Assembly (NCBI GenBank): GCA_049724395.1
Contig: JAUGWO010000336.1
Span: 1-57,007, forward strand
DNA from: Spongospora subterranea f. sp. subterranea
Lineage: Eukaryota; Endomyxa: Phytomyxea; Phytomyxea; Plasmodiophorida
DNA: 57,007 nt
Direction: 5' to 3'
Shown: positions 11,820 to 22,280 of the stretch, in pieces
Layout of the letters: every line of letters starts with the position of its first letter
Position numbering within the stretch: position 1 is the first letter of the stretch
The notes under the pieces: model-generated
Database searches by the model: none
Told to the model about the DNA's origin: nothing
What the model saw: the letters and a program-made list of their open reading frames with translations, nothing else
Position numbers and translations under genes: made by a program

Positions 11820-12243
11820 TGATCATACGATTGAGGGCCCGTCTGGATGCGCCGCAATAAATTTATTGCAATAATTCGAATTCATTTTCGCAAAAGTCTG
11901 TATTTTCCCATACACAGTATTCATCAAATTTCAGTCCGAAGTGGCAAAACTCGAGGTAACTCGTCATTTCGGGCAAACTCACAAGGGCTTCAAAACTCGG
12001 TGTTCGTGAGTTTCACGCGAGGTTTGTTTATTGAGTGACACCGACGAAGAAAGCTGGTCGATCTCACAGGACTCTGACGACGACGTGTTGCGTGCTACCG
12101 CAATGATGCTCTGCCACCAACATCGTGCTGCTGCCAGATTGATTTCAATTGTGATCCCTATCATTTTCTCTGATGACAGACATGCTGACGATGGAGATTA
12201 CTCTGTGAACGAGCTTCGCGACAAAACGGGCAGACTCTCTCAC

Positions 12244-12396
12244 CTGCAAATGGGTCATTTTCCTCCATTTTTAATTCAGGGACAGGATTCACGTTTTCCG
12301 AATGGGGTGAAAAAGTATGCCCAGCACAATTTTTCCCATTCGGAAAGCGTGAATCCTGTCATTGACTTGAAAATGGAGGAACGACCCATTTGCAAG
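12244..12396. repeat. Foldback element, ~62-bp arms
   Basis: The left arm (12244-12306) and right arm (12335-12396) are inverted copies with a few mismatches around a 28-bp spacer; both carry ATGGGTCxTT near the outer edge and GGATTCACG near the inner edge. It would form a long hairpin and looks like a MITE-type or foldback repeat. The frames reading through it on both strands are explained by the palindrome. Confidence 0.8.
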
Positions 12397-12399
12397 TAA

Positions 12400-13274
12400 A
12401 AGCGTCGGTCCGTTTGCCGCGAGGCAAAATATTTGCCAAACCTTGGAGGAACGTGACGACGTTTCAACGACGACAAAACAAGATGAATTTGCTGATGGAT
12501 TTTACGCATCCTATCACCGGCAAGGAAACCATGTTCGGAGGTGACTGATATATTGGTGCCCAGAATAGTATACTTCTGGACGCCGGTAATACTCAAAATC
12601 TGATTTTGAAAAGTTTCCTCTGCTCGGCACCAAACGTGGGTCACGCAATCTGACATCGTTGGCTGCCCGTTGCGACAAATTGTTCCAGGGGAACCGTCAA
12701 TGTCACAATCATCGACGGCGACCATTTATGCCAGACAACAGGAAAAAACTAAAACTAAAATTCACTATCATAGCTTGAACGTCTCCAAAATCAAAACAGT
12801 AGTCTTTTCAAAACGATCAATTTATTGAGCGACCGCGATGAAAAAATCGCGATAGGTTCGCTCCATCTGGACAACATGAAATATGGTCAGTTATTAGGCG
12901 CTCAGTAGAACTGTACGATATCGCAATCCTTTGGAAAAACAACTTTGGGGTCACAATGTTAAATTTGAAAAATGTGCTTTGTCTATATCGAGGGATTTAC
13001 CTGGAGGTCAAGGCCCAATTGACGGAGTGGATAACAATTCGGCGAATGCTAATGTGAGGTCAGGAAAACGTCCTGATTATTCTGGTTATTAAACTAGATG
13101 TTGTCTAATTGAATGAAACATCTCGAAAATATACATGGCTGTCGCAGCAATGCATCTGTATCCACCATTGCTTCTTACCATAATTCCTCTCGGGACCAAC
13201 TCAAAATTTTTTCTGAAAAGTTTCGGGTCTGGTAGCCTCTTTTCTTTTCGGCGATGCAAAAAATGCAATGTTTA
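12400..13274. other. No gene recognised
   Basis: A 149-residue minus frame (12276-12725) runs partly through the foldback and has no domain that I recognise. A 30-bp segment (12762-12792) is nearly repeated at 16641-16670 (ACTATCATAGCTTGAAC core). Confidence 0.35.
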
Positions 13275-14290
13275 TCAAGTTGAATCGGGAACGCTCATGG
13301 GCATCTTATCGAACCTTGCGTGGCAGAACTCTCCCAATTCACGAAGCATACGCATTCATCGTTCGTCGCTAAGATGATGGTGACACCCTTACGTCCGAAA
13401 CGACCCGAGTGACCAATTCGGTGAATGTAGTTCTCACTGGGGGACGGCAAATCGTAGTTTGAAGACCAACATGGGTCGAGTTAACCACTCAACAGATCGG
13501 TCGAGACAAGAACGCACGATGACCCAGAGCGGAATTCCTTGAGAGTCATTTCTTGGTGCTGTTGGGCGCTGTACCTACATGCAATGATGACACCATGATG
13601 TCGCACTGCCCCATCTTGTCGGTCAACCAGTCAACTTTGCGTCGAATGTTGCAGTTGATAATGGCTTGCGTAATCGTCACCGTCTCGTACAGATCGAAAA
13701 GGATGTCCAGTTTCCCGTCTCCTTCTCGAAACAGACGCAAAACAGCTTGATACCTCAACCACGAGCTCATCGAGCTTTTTCAGAAATCGGACTGGATCGC
13801 GCAAAAGCAGGAATGCGATGGCCCAAGAGATCATCGGGCATTGTGGCAGAGAACAAACAGACCTGCACTTCCAAGGCAAGTGCTGGAACACGTAACAAAT
13901 CATCAACATCACCTTTCTTGCCAACATCACATTGGCTGCGTCGAGAACGCATGATGGGACCTTGGCCAGAGACAGAGCATCAAGATAAAATGATCTGGCG
14001 GAGAATGCGAAGATCGTCACGAACAGCTGATCGACCAACACAGGCGTGCGATGTTCACCTGATAGGGAGCGATTAAAAGTGTGTAATAAGGACAAGACTT
14101 GGAAGTACCTTTTTCTGATAATCACCCAGGGCTTCATATACCCTGTGAATCTGTTGCGCCAATACACGAGTTGGGTCCAACACAATAGCTTGAGTATCTT
14201 TCAGGTCCATATCGATACGGTGGAGAACAGAGATCGAGAAAGTGGCCGTCTTTCCAGTGTGGGATTGGGCCAGAGCAATTGTATGATGTC
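13275..14290 (-). pseudogene. eIF4A relic, copy B
   Basis: The minus strand matches copies A and C over the helicase core, but pieces lie in several frames with small indels and stops. Recognisable parts include the C-terminus MPMSVPDST (copy [10 protein letters not shown]), [12 protein letters not shown] near 13610-13640 and the start of the core near 14200-14290. The exon with the Q motif is absent. Motif II is lost (LDAANVM for LDEADEM). It is an old, non-coding duplicate of the host eIF4A gene. Confidence 0.9.
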
Positions 14291-14788
14291 CCTGTTGAAA
14301 ACATCAAACCAGATGTAATCAATACGACAAGCTTCTGCTGCGCAACTGGATATCTGATGAGTTCTCTAGACGCTCGCCGGACAGTAGAATGTTGTCAGCC
14401 TTTGAACACAATTTATATCTCAGAAATGGGGTTTTCATCTTGAAAGTTGAAACTATTTTTTGAGAGTTTTCGATGGATTATGGATCGCTGACTGGTGTTA
14501 GATCAGTGGAATACACAACCTTCTGGCAAACTGACGCCATGTTGGCTATGAAATTCCAAAAAACTGATTCACACCGCTCGACAAAATACACGACTTTGCT
14601 GTAGCGCATCTAACTCCACAATAGCTTTTCTCAAGGTCATCTCTAGCGATTTGTCTCTCAAATTTCTCGGCTGCTCAACCTGTGGTCTCGTCGGCGAATC
14701 AAACAAAACAAACTTGAAAAAATATACACTATTCACACCGGCACAGCATAAGACTATAGGAAAATTTTCTATTAATTCCACAATTTTA
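14291..14788. other. No gene seen between eIF4A copies B and C
   Basis: About 500 bp with only short frames. Confidence 0.4.
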
Positions 14789-16102
14789 TCAACTTCGTTC
14801 GTCCTCGGTGTTCATGGTCATCTCTTCGAACCTTGTGTCGCAGAATTCTTCCAATTCCCGCAGCATAAGCGTATCTTCTGCCTTCACAAAGGAGATGGCG
14901 ACACCCTTACGCCCAAAACTACCCAATTTAACAACACGGTGAATGTAGTCCTCGCGGCGGAACGGCAGATCGTAGTTGATGACCAAGTAGACCTGTTGTA
15001 CGTCGATTTGACCAGACAACAGATCGGTCGTGACAAGAACGCGCGATAACCCAGAGCGGAATTTGTTGAGAATCGTTTCTTGCTCTTGATGGGTCATATC
15101 ACCATGCAATGATGACACCGTAAAGTCGCGCTGCCCCATCTTGTCGGTCAACCAGTCAACTTTTCGTCTAGTGTTGCAGTAGATAATAGCTTGCGTGGTT
15201 GTCACCGTCTCGTAAAGATCGCAAAGCGTGTCCAGTTTCCAGTCTTCCTTCTTGATTGAGACATAAAACTGCTTGATACCCTGTAGCGGAAGCTCTTCGC
15301 ACTGGCTCAGTATTCGGACGGGATCGCACATCAAAAGCGATGCGATGGCCAAAAGATCCTCCGGCATGGTGGCCGCAAACAGACAGACCTGCACTTTCGA
15401 TGGCAGCTGCTGGAACACGTAATAAATGATCTGCTTCTTTTTGGAGAACATTTCATCGGCTTCGTCGAGAACGAACGATTTGAGTTTGGCCAGAGAGAGA
15501 GCACCACGATTGATCATGTCGAACACACGTCCGGGAGTACCGACAACAATCTGAACGCCGTCGCGGAGGATACGAATATCGTCACGAACAGCGGTTCCAC
15601 CGACACAGGCGTGCGATGTCACCTGTGAGCGATTAAGTGTGTTGAGAAAGCGCACAAAACGTGAAAGTACCTTTTGATAAGTGCCCAGGGCGTCAAGCAC
15701 CCTCTGAATCTGTTGAGCCGATTCACGAGTTGGTGCTAAAATCAAAGTCTGAGTTTCTTTCACGTCCATATCGATACGTTGGAGCATCGAAATGGAGAAA
15801 GTGGCCGTCTTTCCGGTACCGGATTGGGCCTGGGCAATTGTATCATGTCCCTGTTGAAAACCAGATCAGCGTTAGTCATTACGATCAACTCAATTGTACA
15901 GATAATTCCTTACCCTGACGATTGGGACAATACCACGCTGCTGAATAGCGCTTGGCTTCTCGAAACCGTAAACGTAGATACCTCTGAGAAGGTCGTCACG
16001 AAGACCCATATCGTCAAAGGACGCCACAGTTTCGTCCCAGTTGGTTGAGATCATATCGGGCCCTTTCGTTTGGGTCTGAACCTGATTCCCATTTCTCTCC
16101 AT
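14789..16102 (-). CDS. eIF4A-like protein, copy C: intact frame, degenerate helicase motifs
   Basis: Exons 16102-15914, 15850-15671 and 15622-14789 total 1203 bp, an uninterrupted 400-residue protein; introns (63 and 48 bp) sit exactly where they do in copy A. The Q-motif exon, AQSGTGKT and LDEADEM are kept. Other motifs are altered: PTRESAQQ for [14 protein letters not shown] for [17 protein letters not shown] for [11 protein letters not shown], and [11 protein letters not shown] for [11 protein letters not shown]. Motif VI loses both arginines that contact ATP, so ATP-driven unwinding should be lost (family knowledge). It may bind RNA or partners as a decoy, or be a young pseudogene whose frame has survived. 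The C-terminus also diverges (TMNTEDERS). Confidence 0.85.
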
Positions 16103-18022
16103 ATCTCCTTAATCTCTTCAGTTAATCTATCAGGTTTATAATGATAATGATTGTGATTCGGGTGATCTGTCCGATTGTGATAGATAACGTCCGACTGGGA
16201 CAATCTAATATTAGACATGTTCTCGACTGTGGTTATTGTTACATCACTGTCATTCACTACCTCATCAATGACACTCAATTGACCGGTAACGGCCGACGAC
16301 GAATTCGGCAATGGACCAGGACACAGTCGGAGATGACGACCAGGCATAGAGCAATGTGGTTGACGATCGATATCTTCAAGATACTTTCACAGCACTTAAA
16401 AAGGTGTAGTTATGTAAAACATCGTAAACATCTCTGAAACTGCGGCGGTGGTTCAGATATCAGCACTTGGTTCTGTCTGGGGTTAGAGGTTCCAACATGA
16501 TTCGGTGAGCTTTGCGACAAACTGGCAGCAACAAGATACGCGATTATGTTTTCAGTGATTACACCTTCAATGCCATTATGATCGGTGACACCCCGTTCTG
16601 CCAGACGAAGCCCCAAATACGACAGGAAATCGCTGAAACTCACTATCATAGCTTGAACTCCTCCAGAATCATGATTGTTGAGATCTTTCACCCGATTGTC
16701 TGATCAAGCTAAAGCCGCTGCTTTGCTCGTTTAGTACAGCATGGTATTCGCTTAGTTCTTTTGGCGCTCATTCGAACATAGGATGTCGCCAGCCATTGGC
16801 CATAATCCCACCATTCCTTGATTGTATTCACAACGTTTGGCCCAGTTCAGGGAAATTGACTTGATGTGTGGGTGAAGGGGCCAGGGATTATACCCCTTAT
16901 TCTGAATATTTGACAACATGTTGACTGACGAATTTCAACTGAATCGCCCAGCTCGACCAATATTAATCCCGATCACAGCAACACATCTGTCTCCAATCTC
17001 CACCATTTGCCAATTTCCGGTAATTTCTTAGCATCATCTTCAGCGATTCGTCCCGGTTTTTCCATCCAGTTGTCCCATCTTATCGGCGATGCGCAAAATA
17101 CAAATTTGGCAAAAAACATACAGAGTCGCCCAGCTACACAGCGCACGACCAGAAGCGTCGTTTCAATGATTTCTTAATGACGAAAAGACCGTTCCCAAAT
17201 CATACAACAGAGGAGAGAAGCTGATTTTGACCATAAGAGGTCCCGTGTTCTGGCAAGACCAATCGCCCAATTAATCACTACAGGAAGTTCCGTTGTGAGT
17301 TCAACGTTTTAGACAAACGACACAGAATTGATCGGAGGCATTGACGTCGACGTTGAACCGAAGCTAGAGCCCCGAATTGTTTCTGATAGATATCGGCGAT
17401 TATTGGAATTTGTGCAATGGTGATCTCTTTGATAGGTTTTGTCCCCTCCCGAAGAACAGGCCGATCATTATTTGTAGCGACTCAGTTCAGGATGGCAATG
17501 GGCAGGCTGGGAACGAGTCGAATTATAAAAACCCAGCGACACCCCCATAGGATGAGACCATGATCGAAGATTTTCTGGTCATCTGCAAATCACACCAACC
17601 GGTCATGATTTTATGGAAAATCAAGTACACTCTGCTACTTTCGAGACGCGTAGAGGTTCAAAGAGTTATAGTTTGATGCCGATATTGACGGTACGATGAA
17701 CTCTAATGTAAAGAACAGGTGACAGAGGTTGATCAACTGACATTGACGATAATGGAACCCGTCTTGAGAACAATGTTAATCCGAGAAGAGAACCTCAGAA
17801 TATCGAACCACACAAATGTGGCTAGAGTATCGCCGCCAACGTCGTCCAAGATATCTCCCCAACCCAACCGAAGCGATTCCTCGCCTATTGTTAACGAATC
17901 CATAATTAATTTATCACAAATTTATCGCTGGCGTTGTGGAACCTCCTTCCCGAATCGCCCTTGTCCTCCAACAGGTGTTGCAGAAAAACACACAAGACAC
18001 GCTGATGCGCAAAACGAACATG
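16103..18022. other. Gene-poor stretch
   Basis: No recognisable gene. Minus frames at 16051-16347 and 16410-16691 and a plus frame at 17719-18033 are open but lack domains. An ATTATAAAAA string at about 17523 is TATA-like. Confidence 0.35.
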
Positions 18023-18394
18023 TTAAAGTTTGAGTTCGCTGGAGATCAGACAGATGCCAAGACGCGTTTCAATCTCGCGAACGGATTTTAGAAAGAGATG
18101 GAACGACTGTTGCCTCATCATCGATGTCGCCGCTCGCTCCGATCTCTTGGGCTCTCGGAACTGGTGCACCTTCAACATATTATTGACGACTTTCCGTTCG
18201 ATCCCCGCCTGATCCCTGGCCCTTTCCAGAAACGCGGCCGTCTTCAGCGCCAGCTCCAATCGGGGCTCCGGTCGCCGGAACTCGTCCCTGGCCAGGCGGT
18301 GAATGTAGACCCGAAGTCCAGGCCGATGGCGCTGCATATCGGACGCGACCCGCAGGATGATTCTGTAGACGCCTTTGGCGACGGATGGCGACAT
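18023..18394 (-). CDS. LYR-motif (Complex1_LYR-like) protein
   Basis: This single-exon 123-residue frame has the layout of small mitochondrial LYR proteins: a YR-centred tripeptide in the first helix (GVYRIILR), a basic helix, the conserved Phe block LARDEFRR, and a charged third helix. LYR proteins bind the acyl carrier protein and help assemble Fe-S enzymes or respiratory complexes. Here the tripeptide is VYR instead of LYR, which occurs in the family. I cannot say which member it is. The surrounding DNA is richer in G+C than its neighbours, which inflates frames on both strands. Confidence 0.5.
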   Translation of the reverse strand: MSPSVAKGVYRIILRVASDMQRHRPGLRVYIHRLARDEFRRPEPRLELALKTAAFLERARDQAGIERKVVNNMLKVHQFREPKRSERAATSMMRQQSFHLFLKSVREIETRLGICLISSELKL

Positions 18395-18574
18395 TCTCTC
18401 CCCGGATGTTGATTAATCACGGGCTAACAAGGGAAGGTCGTCGATATTTCTGGCCAAGAAGTGACTCACACTTGGCCAACTCACCCCGTACAAGACCACC
18501 AAGGGGAAATCACTTCCGAACGAGGCTCTCGTCGACGACATTGCTTCTTTATTTTCGGTTGAATTTCGCAAAAC

Positions 18575-18868
18575 ATGTCGATAACGACATGGCGTGTTAC
18601 GATGATCGCGCTGGCGTTGGCGGCCGGGATGATGGCGCACGGCGAGTTCGTCAAGGAAGACGACGCCTGGGCACCAAGCGGGCATGCGCATTGCATAGAG
18701 GAAGGCGGCCATGATCGGATATGCTCGACGGCAGCGGGAAACCGGGTTATATTGGAGAACGAAACGGCCAACGATCAGCACGGGTCGCGTCTGCAAAGGC
18801 AATTGAGAAAGAATATAGCGCTGAACGGCGATATTCAGGAACAGAATGAACAGCTGTACAGGAGATGA
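18575..18868 (+). CDS. Small possibly secreted protein (uncertain)
   Basis: A 97-residue frame begins with a signal-peptide-like segment, MSITTWRVTMIALALAAG, then a hydrophilic body with two cysteines in HCIEEGGHDRIC. No family is recognised. Overlapping open frames exist on the opposite strand (18413-18802), so the coding strand is not certain. Confidence 0.3.
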   Translation: MSITTWRVTMIALALAAGMMAHGEFVKEDDAWAPSGHAHCIEEGGHDRICSTAAGNRVILENETANDQHGSRLQRQLRKNIALNGDIQEQNEQLYRR

Positions 18869-20003
18869 TCATGTCCAACGCGATAATCTATTCATTATTA
18901 TTTCTCAATATATTCCGTTTATCGAAAAAAACAAACAATCATGGAGCGACTGCTTTTTCCAATGACGATTAAAGGAAACTTTTTTGGACTGTGGATTGAC
19001 ACAAAGGCCAGCGGAGAATCGCTCGGAGACGGAAGGAGCTGGTTGAGCGCGCATGGCTCCGCCAATGATCCTGGAGGTGAAGCGATCGAGCTCCCTCAAC
19101 AAGGATTCATGCGTCTGAATGCCGCGTTCGATGAACCCTTCCAATTCGGATCACGTTTGGCAGTTCCATGACGTCAATGTGACATTGGCACAGCGGAGCT
19201 GGCCTCTGGTCATATCATCATTCTGTGCTGCCGGAGGGACCCTGCTGGCCAACGTCTCCGCCCTGCCTTTGGCGACGCCCCGTTGGCAATCGTGACCTCC
19301 GGTACTGGTGTGTTCGATCGCTTCCTGTTTGAATGTTTCGGCACAGCCTAACGCCGCGAAATAAGTAGCGACCAGGAACCTCCTCGTGGAGAGTCGAAGG
19401 GCAGGATCGGCTGCATCCAGTGGTTCAAATTCAGTTTGCGGCGAGAATGGATGACCAGTTCGTCGAAACAAGTGCCGGTCCAACGACAGGCCCGCGGGAT
19501 GGCGCAGGATCGGACGGCGAAGACCATCGGCTGAGGAAGCGCAGACGCAATATGATGCGAATCCGAGTATCATGTGTTGTGGGCAATGGAGACATATGGG
19601 CGGTTTCTAAGTCCAACGCGTCCACATTCGCATTGCTGCCTGCACGAAATGGGTAAATTAATCGGGTGTCATCAGGTTGTACACCCCAGGACACGATGGG
19701 TCTTTCAATGCTCTGGTTTTTTGGGTTAATTTAACATGTTCACGAAGTTCGGATTCGAATTTTGACGTTGTCCCACTGGGAAAATGTCGGTATCGCGAAA
19801 ACCAATAACTCCCATAGATGATCGTATTCCACATTCTGGGTATCTGAGTAGAACAGGTCGCCAGTATCATTCTCGTGCCACCCGAAAAAATGCACACCTG
19901 ATGGCGTAGCCGTCGAAAGCAAAACCATTAGCGCAGGTGCCCTGATATAACAAGGGGACTCAGTCCCGGCGGCGAACGTGACACCAAACCCTGTGAGCGC
20001 CGA
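18869..20003. other. Unresolved frames, no recognised gene
   Basis: A minus frame from 19573 runs to about 19151 and continues in the same frame after one TGA to 18905. With a small intron this could be one gene of about 200 residues, but I recognise no domain and found no convincing splice pair. Other frames overlap it on the plus strand. Confidence 0.3.
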
Positions 20004-21195
20004 TCATTTGATCCCGAGAGAAGCGGGCGCCTCTGCGACCATGGGCGATTCTCCACCGGCGCTTGCTGCGCTTCCGGTGCCTCCTCCGAGTCTGCGTCGC
20101 CTGCAACAAACCGGTGATCTCGCCGTACAGTTCGGCAGCAATCGGCTTCCTTGACGGTTCTCGATCACCGCTTCAACTAGTGCTGCGCGTAGAGAAGGCA
20201 CGAACACCCGATTCCCGGATGACCCATCCCAATGAGAATATCGCCTAGACAGTGTGCCATCACGAGTTCCGGTCATAACGATATACGGCACCATCATTCG
20301 TCACTCGATCATTTCGTATCCGACCATTACAGTACATCCCTTGCTATCATCCTCTTCTCGATTCAATCCAACTCGACCCACGTGAGTCGGTGCGATCAGA
20401 CCTTCGAGTAATACTGCAAAAAACATCTCATTCGCATCGATCAATCGCGTTACTTTAGCTGAAGACATTGATTGACGAATCAGAGCTGTTTGAGAAATAG
20501 ATTCCTTTCGGATCGAGAATCGTCGCAACAGCACTCTGGTGAGCCACTGCGAAACGCTGGGCTGATACAACCAGAGTGAAAATCCCCATCTTCAGCTCAA
20601 ATTCTGTCCCGAATTCCTCTGACTCATTGCCGAATTGGAATATCAGACGATCATACGCTGTTGATCTGTTTAGTAAATTACCGGTCTCCCATCGCTCCAC
20701 GACATGCTTGATGATAAATGTGTCCTGTTCTTGATATATCGCCTTCCTTCCTGATTCAACAGTTTTCGTATTCTTTCGAAGATAGATAATGCTTTCAGAA
20801 GTAGGTGCCACCTTCCTATGCATATGACGGCTCCCATGAAGGATTCTTAACACGGTATTGGAGTCAACACATAACTTGCTGGATGGATCAACAGATTGGT
20901 AGTTGTCTCAATACGATTGAGGAACAGATGATAACACGACCGACACAGTGAACTCCTCAAAGAGTCCCTGGCGAATCCAGTTATCGAGCGTATTAGTAGT
21001 GATTCCGAATATTGAGCATGATAGCTCCATGATCAAATTTGCAAGCGATTCACTGAAATAAAAAAAACTGCTTTCGATCGCATTTCTCACGTCATTGTTC
21101 GATAAGCCAGCCGTCTGCTGAACGCACGCATCGAATTGCTGAGCAGTTTTTGCTTCAGCCGGCGATGCAACTGCTGGTTTGTGAAGACATACCAT
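20004..21195 (-). mobile_element. Decayed pogo/Tc1-mariner-type DNA transposon
   Basis: Minus-strand pieces in order look like a pogo-like transposase. A helix-turn-helix-like segment (FGITTNTLDNWIRQG, about 21010) comes first, then a CENP-B-type DNA-binding segment (SQWLTRVLLRRFSIRKESIS, about 20545). The start of a DDE domain follows (DDSKGCTVMVGYEM, then VPYIVMTGTRDGTLSR, about 20240-20345). One TGA separates the last two blocks and a frame change lies near 20570. Catalytic acidic residues beyond that are not recognisable. No terminal inverted repeats were found. Superfamily assignment is from motif order only. Confidence 0.5.
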
Positions 21196-21375
21196 TCGTG
21201 GACAATTATAGGCTGCAGGGATTGCAAATGGAGCTGAGGGAACATCTCACGGCGCACCGTCAGGGCAACGCCTTCAGCATTGCCCTGACCTTTACGCCGT
21301 TGCTCTTGACCATCTACCCATCCCTGATTATTGGGATTCGGCAAGAGGAAACGCTTCATTGAAGACAATCGAGTC

Positions 21376-21424
21376 TACCGCTCAGATTTGTCAATCAATG
21401 TCTTCAGCTAAAGTAACGCGATTG
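21376..21424 (+). repeat. Inverted partial copy of the pogo-like element
   Basis: This stretch is the reverse complement of 20438-20486 with few differences; both encode QSMSSAKVTRLI. The plus-strand fragment faces the minus-strand element about 900 bp away, so a second, inverted insertion or a foldback rearrangement happened here. Confidence 0.75.
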
Positions 21425-21996
21425 ATATTGGCACAGGATTAGCAGTCGCCTTCTACTGACTGCCGAGATCTATATGACTTGTTGAACAATGATAATTGTG
21501 AATTTTTTGTTTAACCAAATTCCACCTAAAAGTCAAACGTGGATGCCATTCTGGAAAAGGTGATTATGATGTAATAATAGGTAAGCTATTTTTTTTTGTT
21601 AGAAGGTCGGTTACCTAAAACGTTTTTGGCGATGCGACCAGATTTCAAAGTCCGCCACGGAGTCCGTGACGACCAAGTCCCGTTTCAAGATTTGAAAGAA
21701 TGTTGCGAAATGGCTGACATCGAGCAGGTGATCGATCGGTCCGATACTCGTGCGTTGGTTGAGTCTTGGGTCCAAAGCTGGTCTAACTCGCTGCCGGATC
21801 CAGTTAACCAGGGTTCAACTTGATATTCGCCATCCACGACTTGGTCTTGGCGCCAAATTTGTCCCACATAAACAACAGCATAGTCAGAACCATGACCGGA
21901 TTATCAATAAGCTGAATAAGCGTGTTCGCCCGTCAAAAGTCAGTAATGATCGGTTGACGATTGTTTTTACTGGCGTTAATCTGTGATAAAAAGGAA
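21425..21996. other. No gene recognised
   Basis: A plus frame at 21596-21823 is open but lacks a known domain; it may be an upstream exon of the small frame that follows. Confidence 0.3.
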
Positions 21997-22212
21997 ATGA
22001 TGGCTGCCGACGTGGAGTCGGAAGACGACGACAGCGATGAAGAGCATAAGGGCTCCAGAGCCCCGAAGAAGTCCTACTTTGATGTTTTCCAGGGAACATT
22101 GGCGTCATCGGATGCCATTCAGCGAGATTTACAAAGAGCTCAAAAGAAGAGGGAGAAACGATTGAAACAAAGAAAAACAAAGAAGGAAAAAATTTGCAAC
22201 GCGACAAACTAA
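21997..22212 (+). CDS. Hypothetical charged protein or last exon
   Basis: The frame has an acidic start (ESEDDDSDEE), then YFDVFQGTL, then a basic helix rich in Lys and Arg (KKREKRLKQRKTKK). The charge layout resembles C-termini of nucleolar or splicing proteins. It converges tail to tail with PRPF4 (68 bp apart). It may be the final exon of a gene whose earlier exons I could not define. Confidence 0.4.
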   Translation: MMAADVESEDDDSDEEHKGSRAPKKSYFDVFQGTLASSDAIQRDLQRAQKKREKRLKQRKTKKEKICNATN

Positions 22213-22280
22213 TTCTATTATTCCATACATTTAAATTATACATACAAGGTGGAATATTTATTACAGTTTGGGAACAACGC

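Noticed and set aside
12276-12725. 149-residue minus-strand frame as a gene
   Set aside because: Its C-terminal third is the foldback repeat and the rest shows no known domain; I keep it only as a note.
18190-18215. B-box-like GTTCGATCC as part of a tRNA gene
   Set aside because: No cloverleaf or A box could be placed around it, and it lies in the LYR-motif reading frame.
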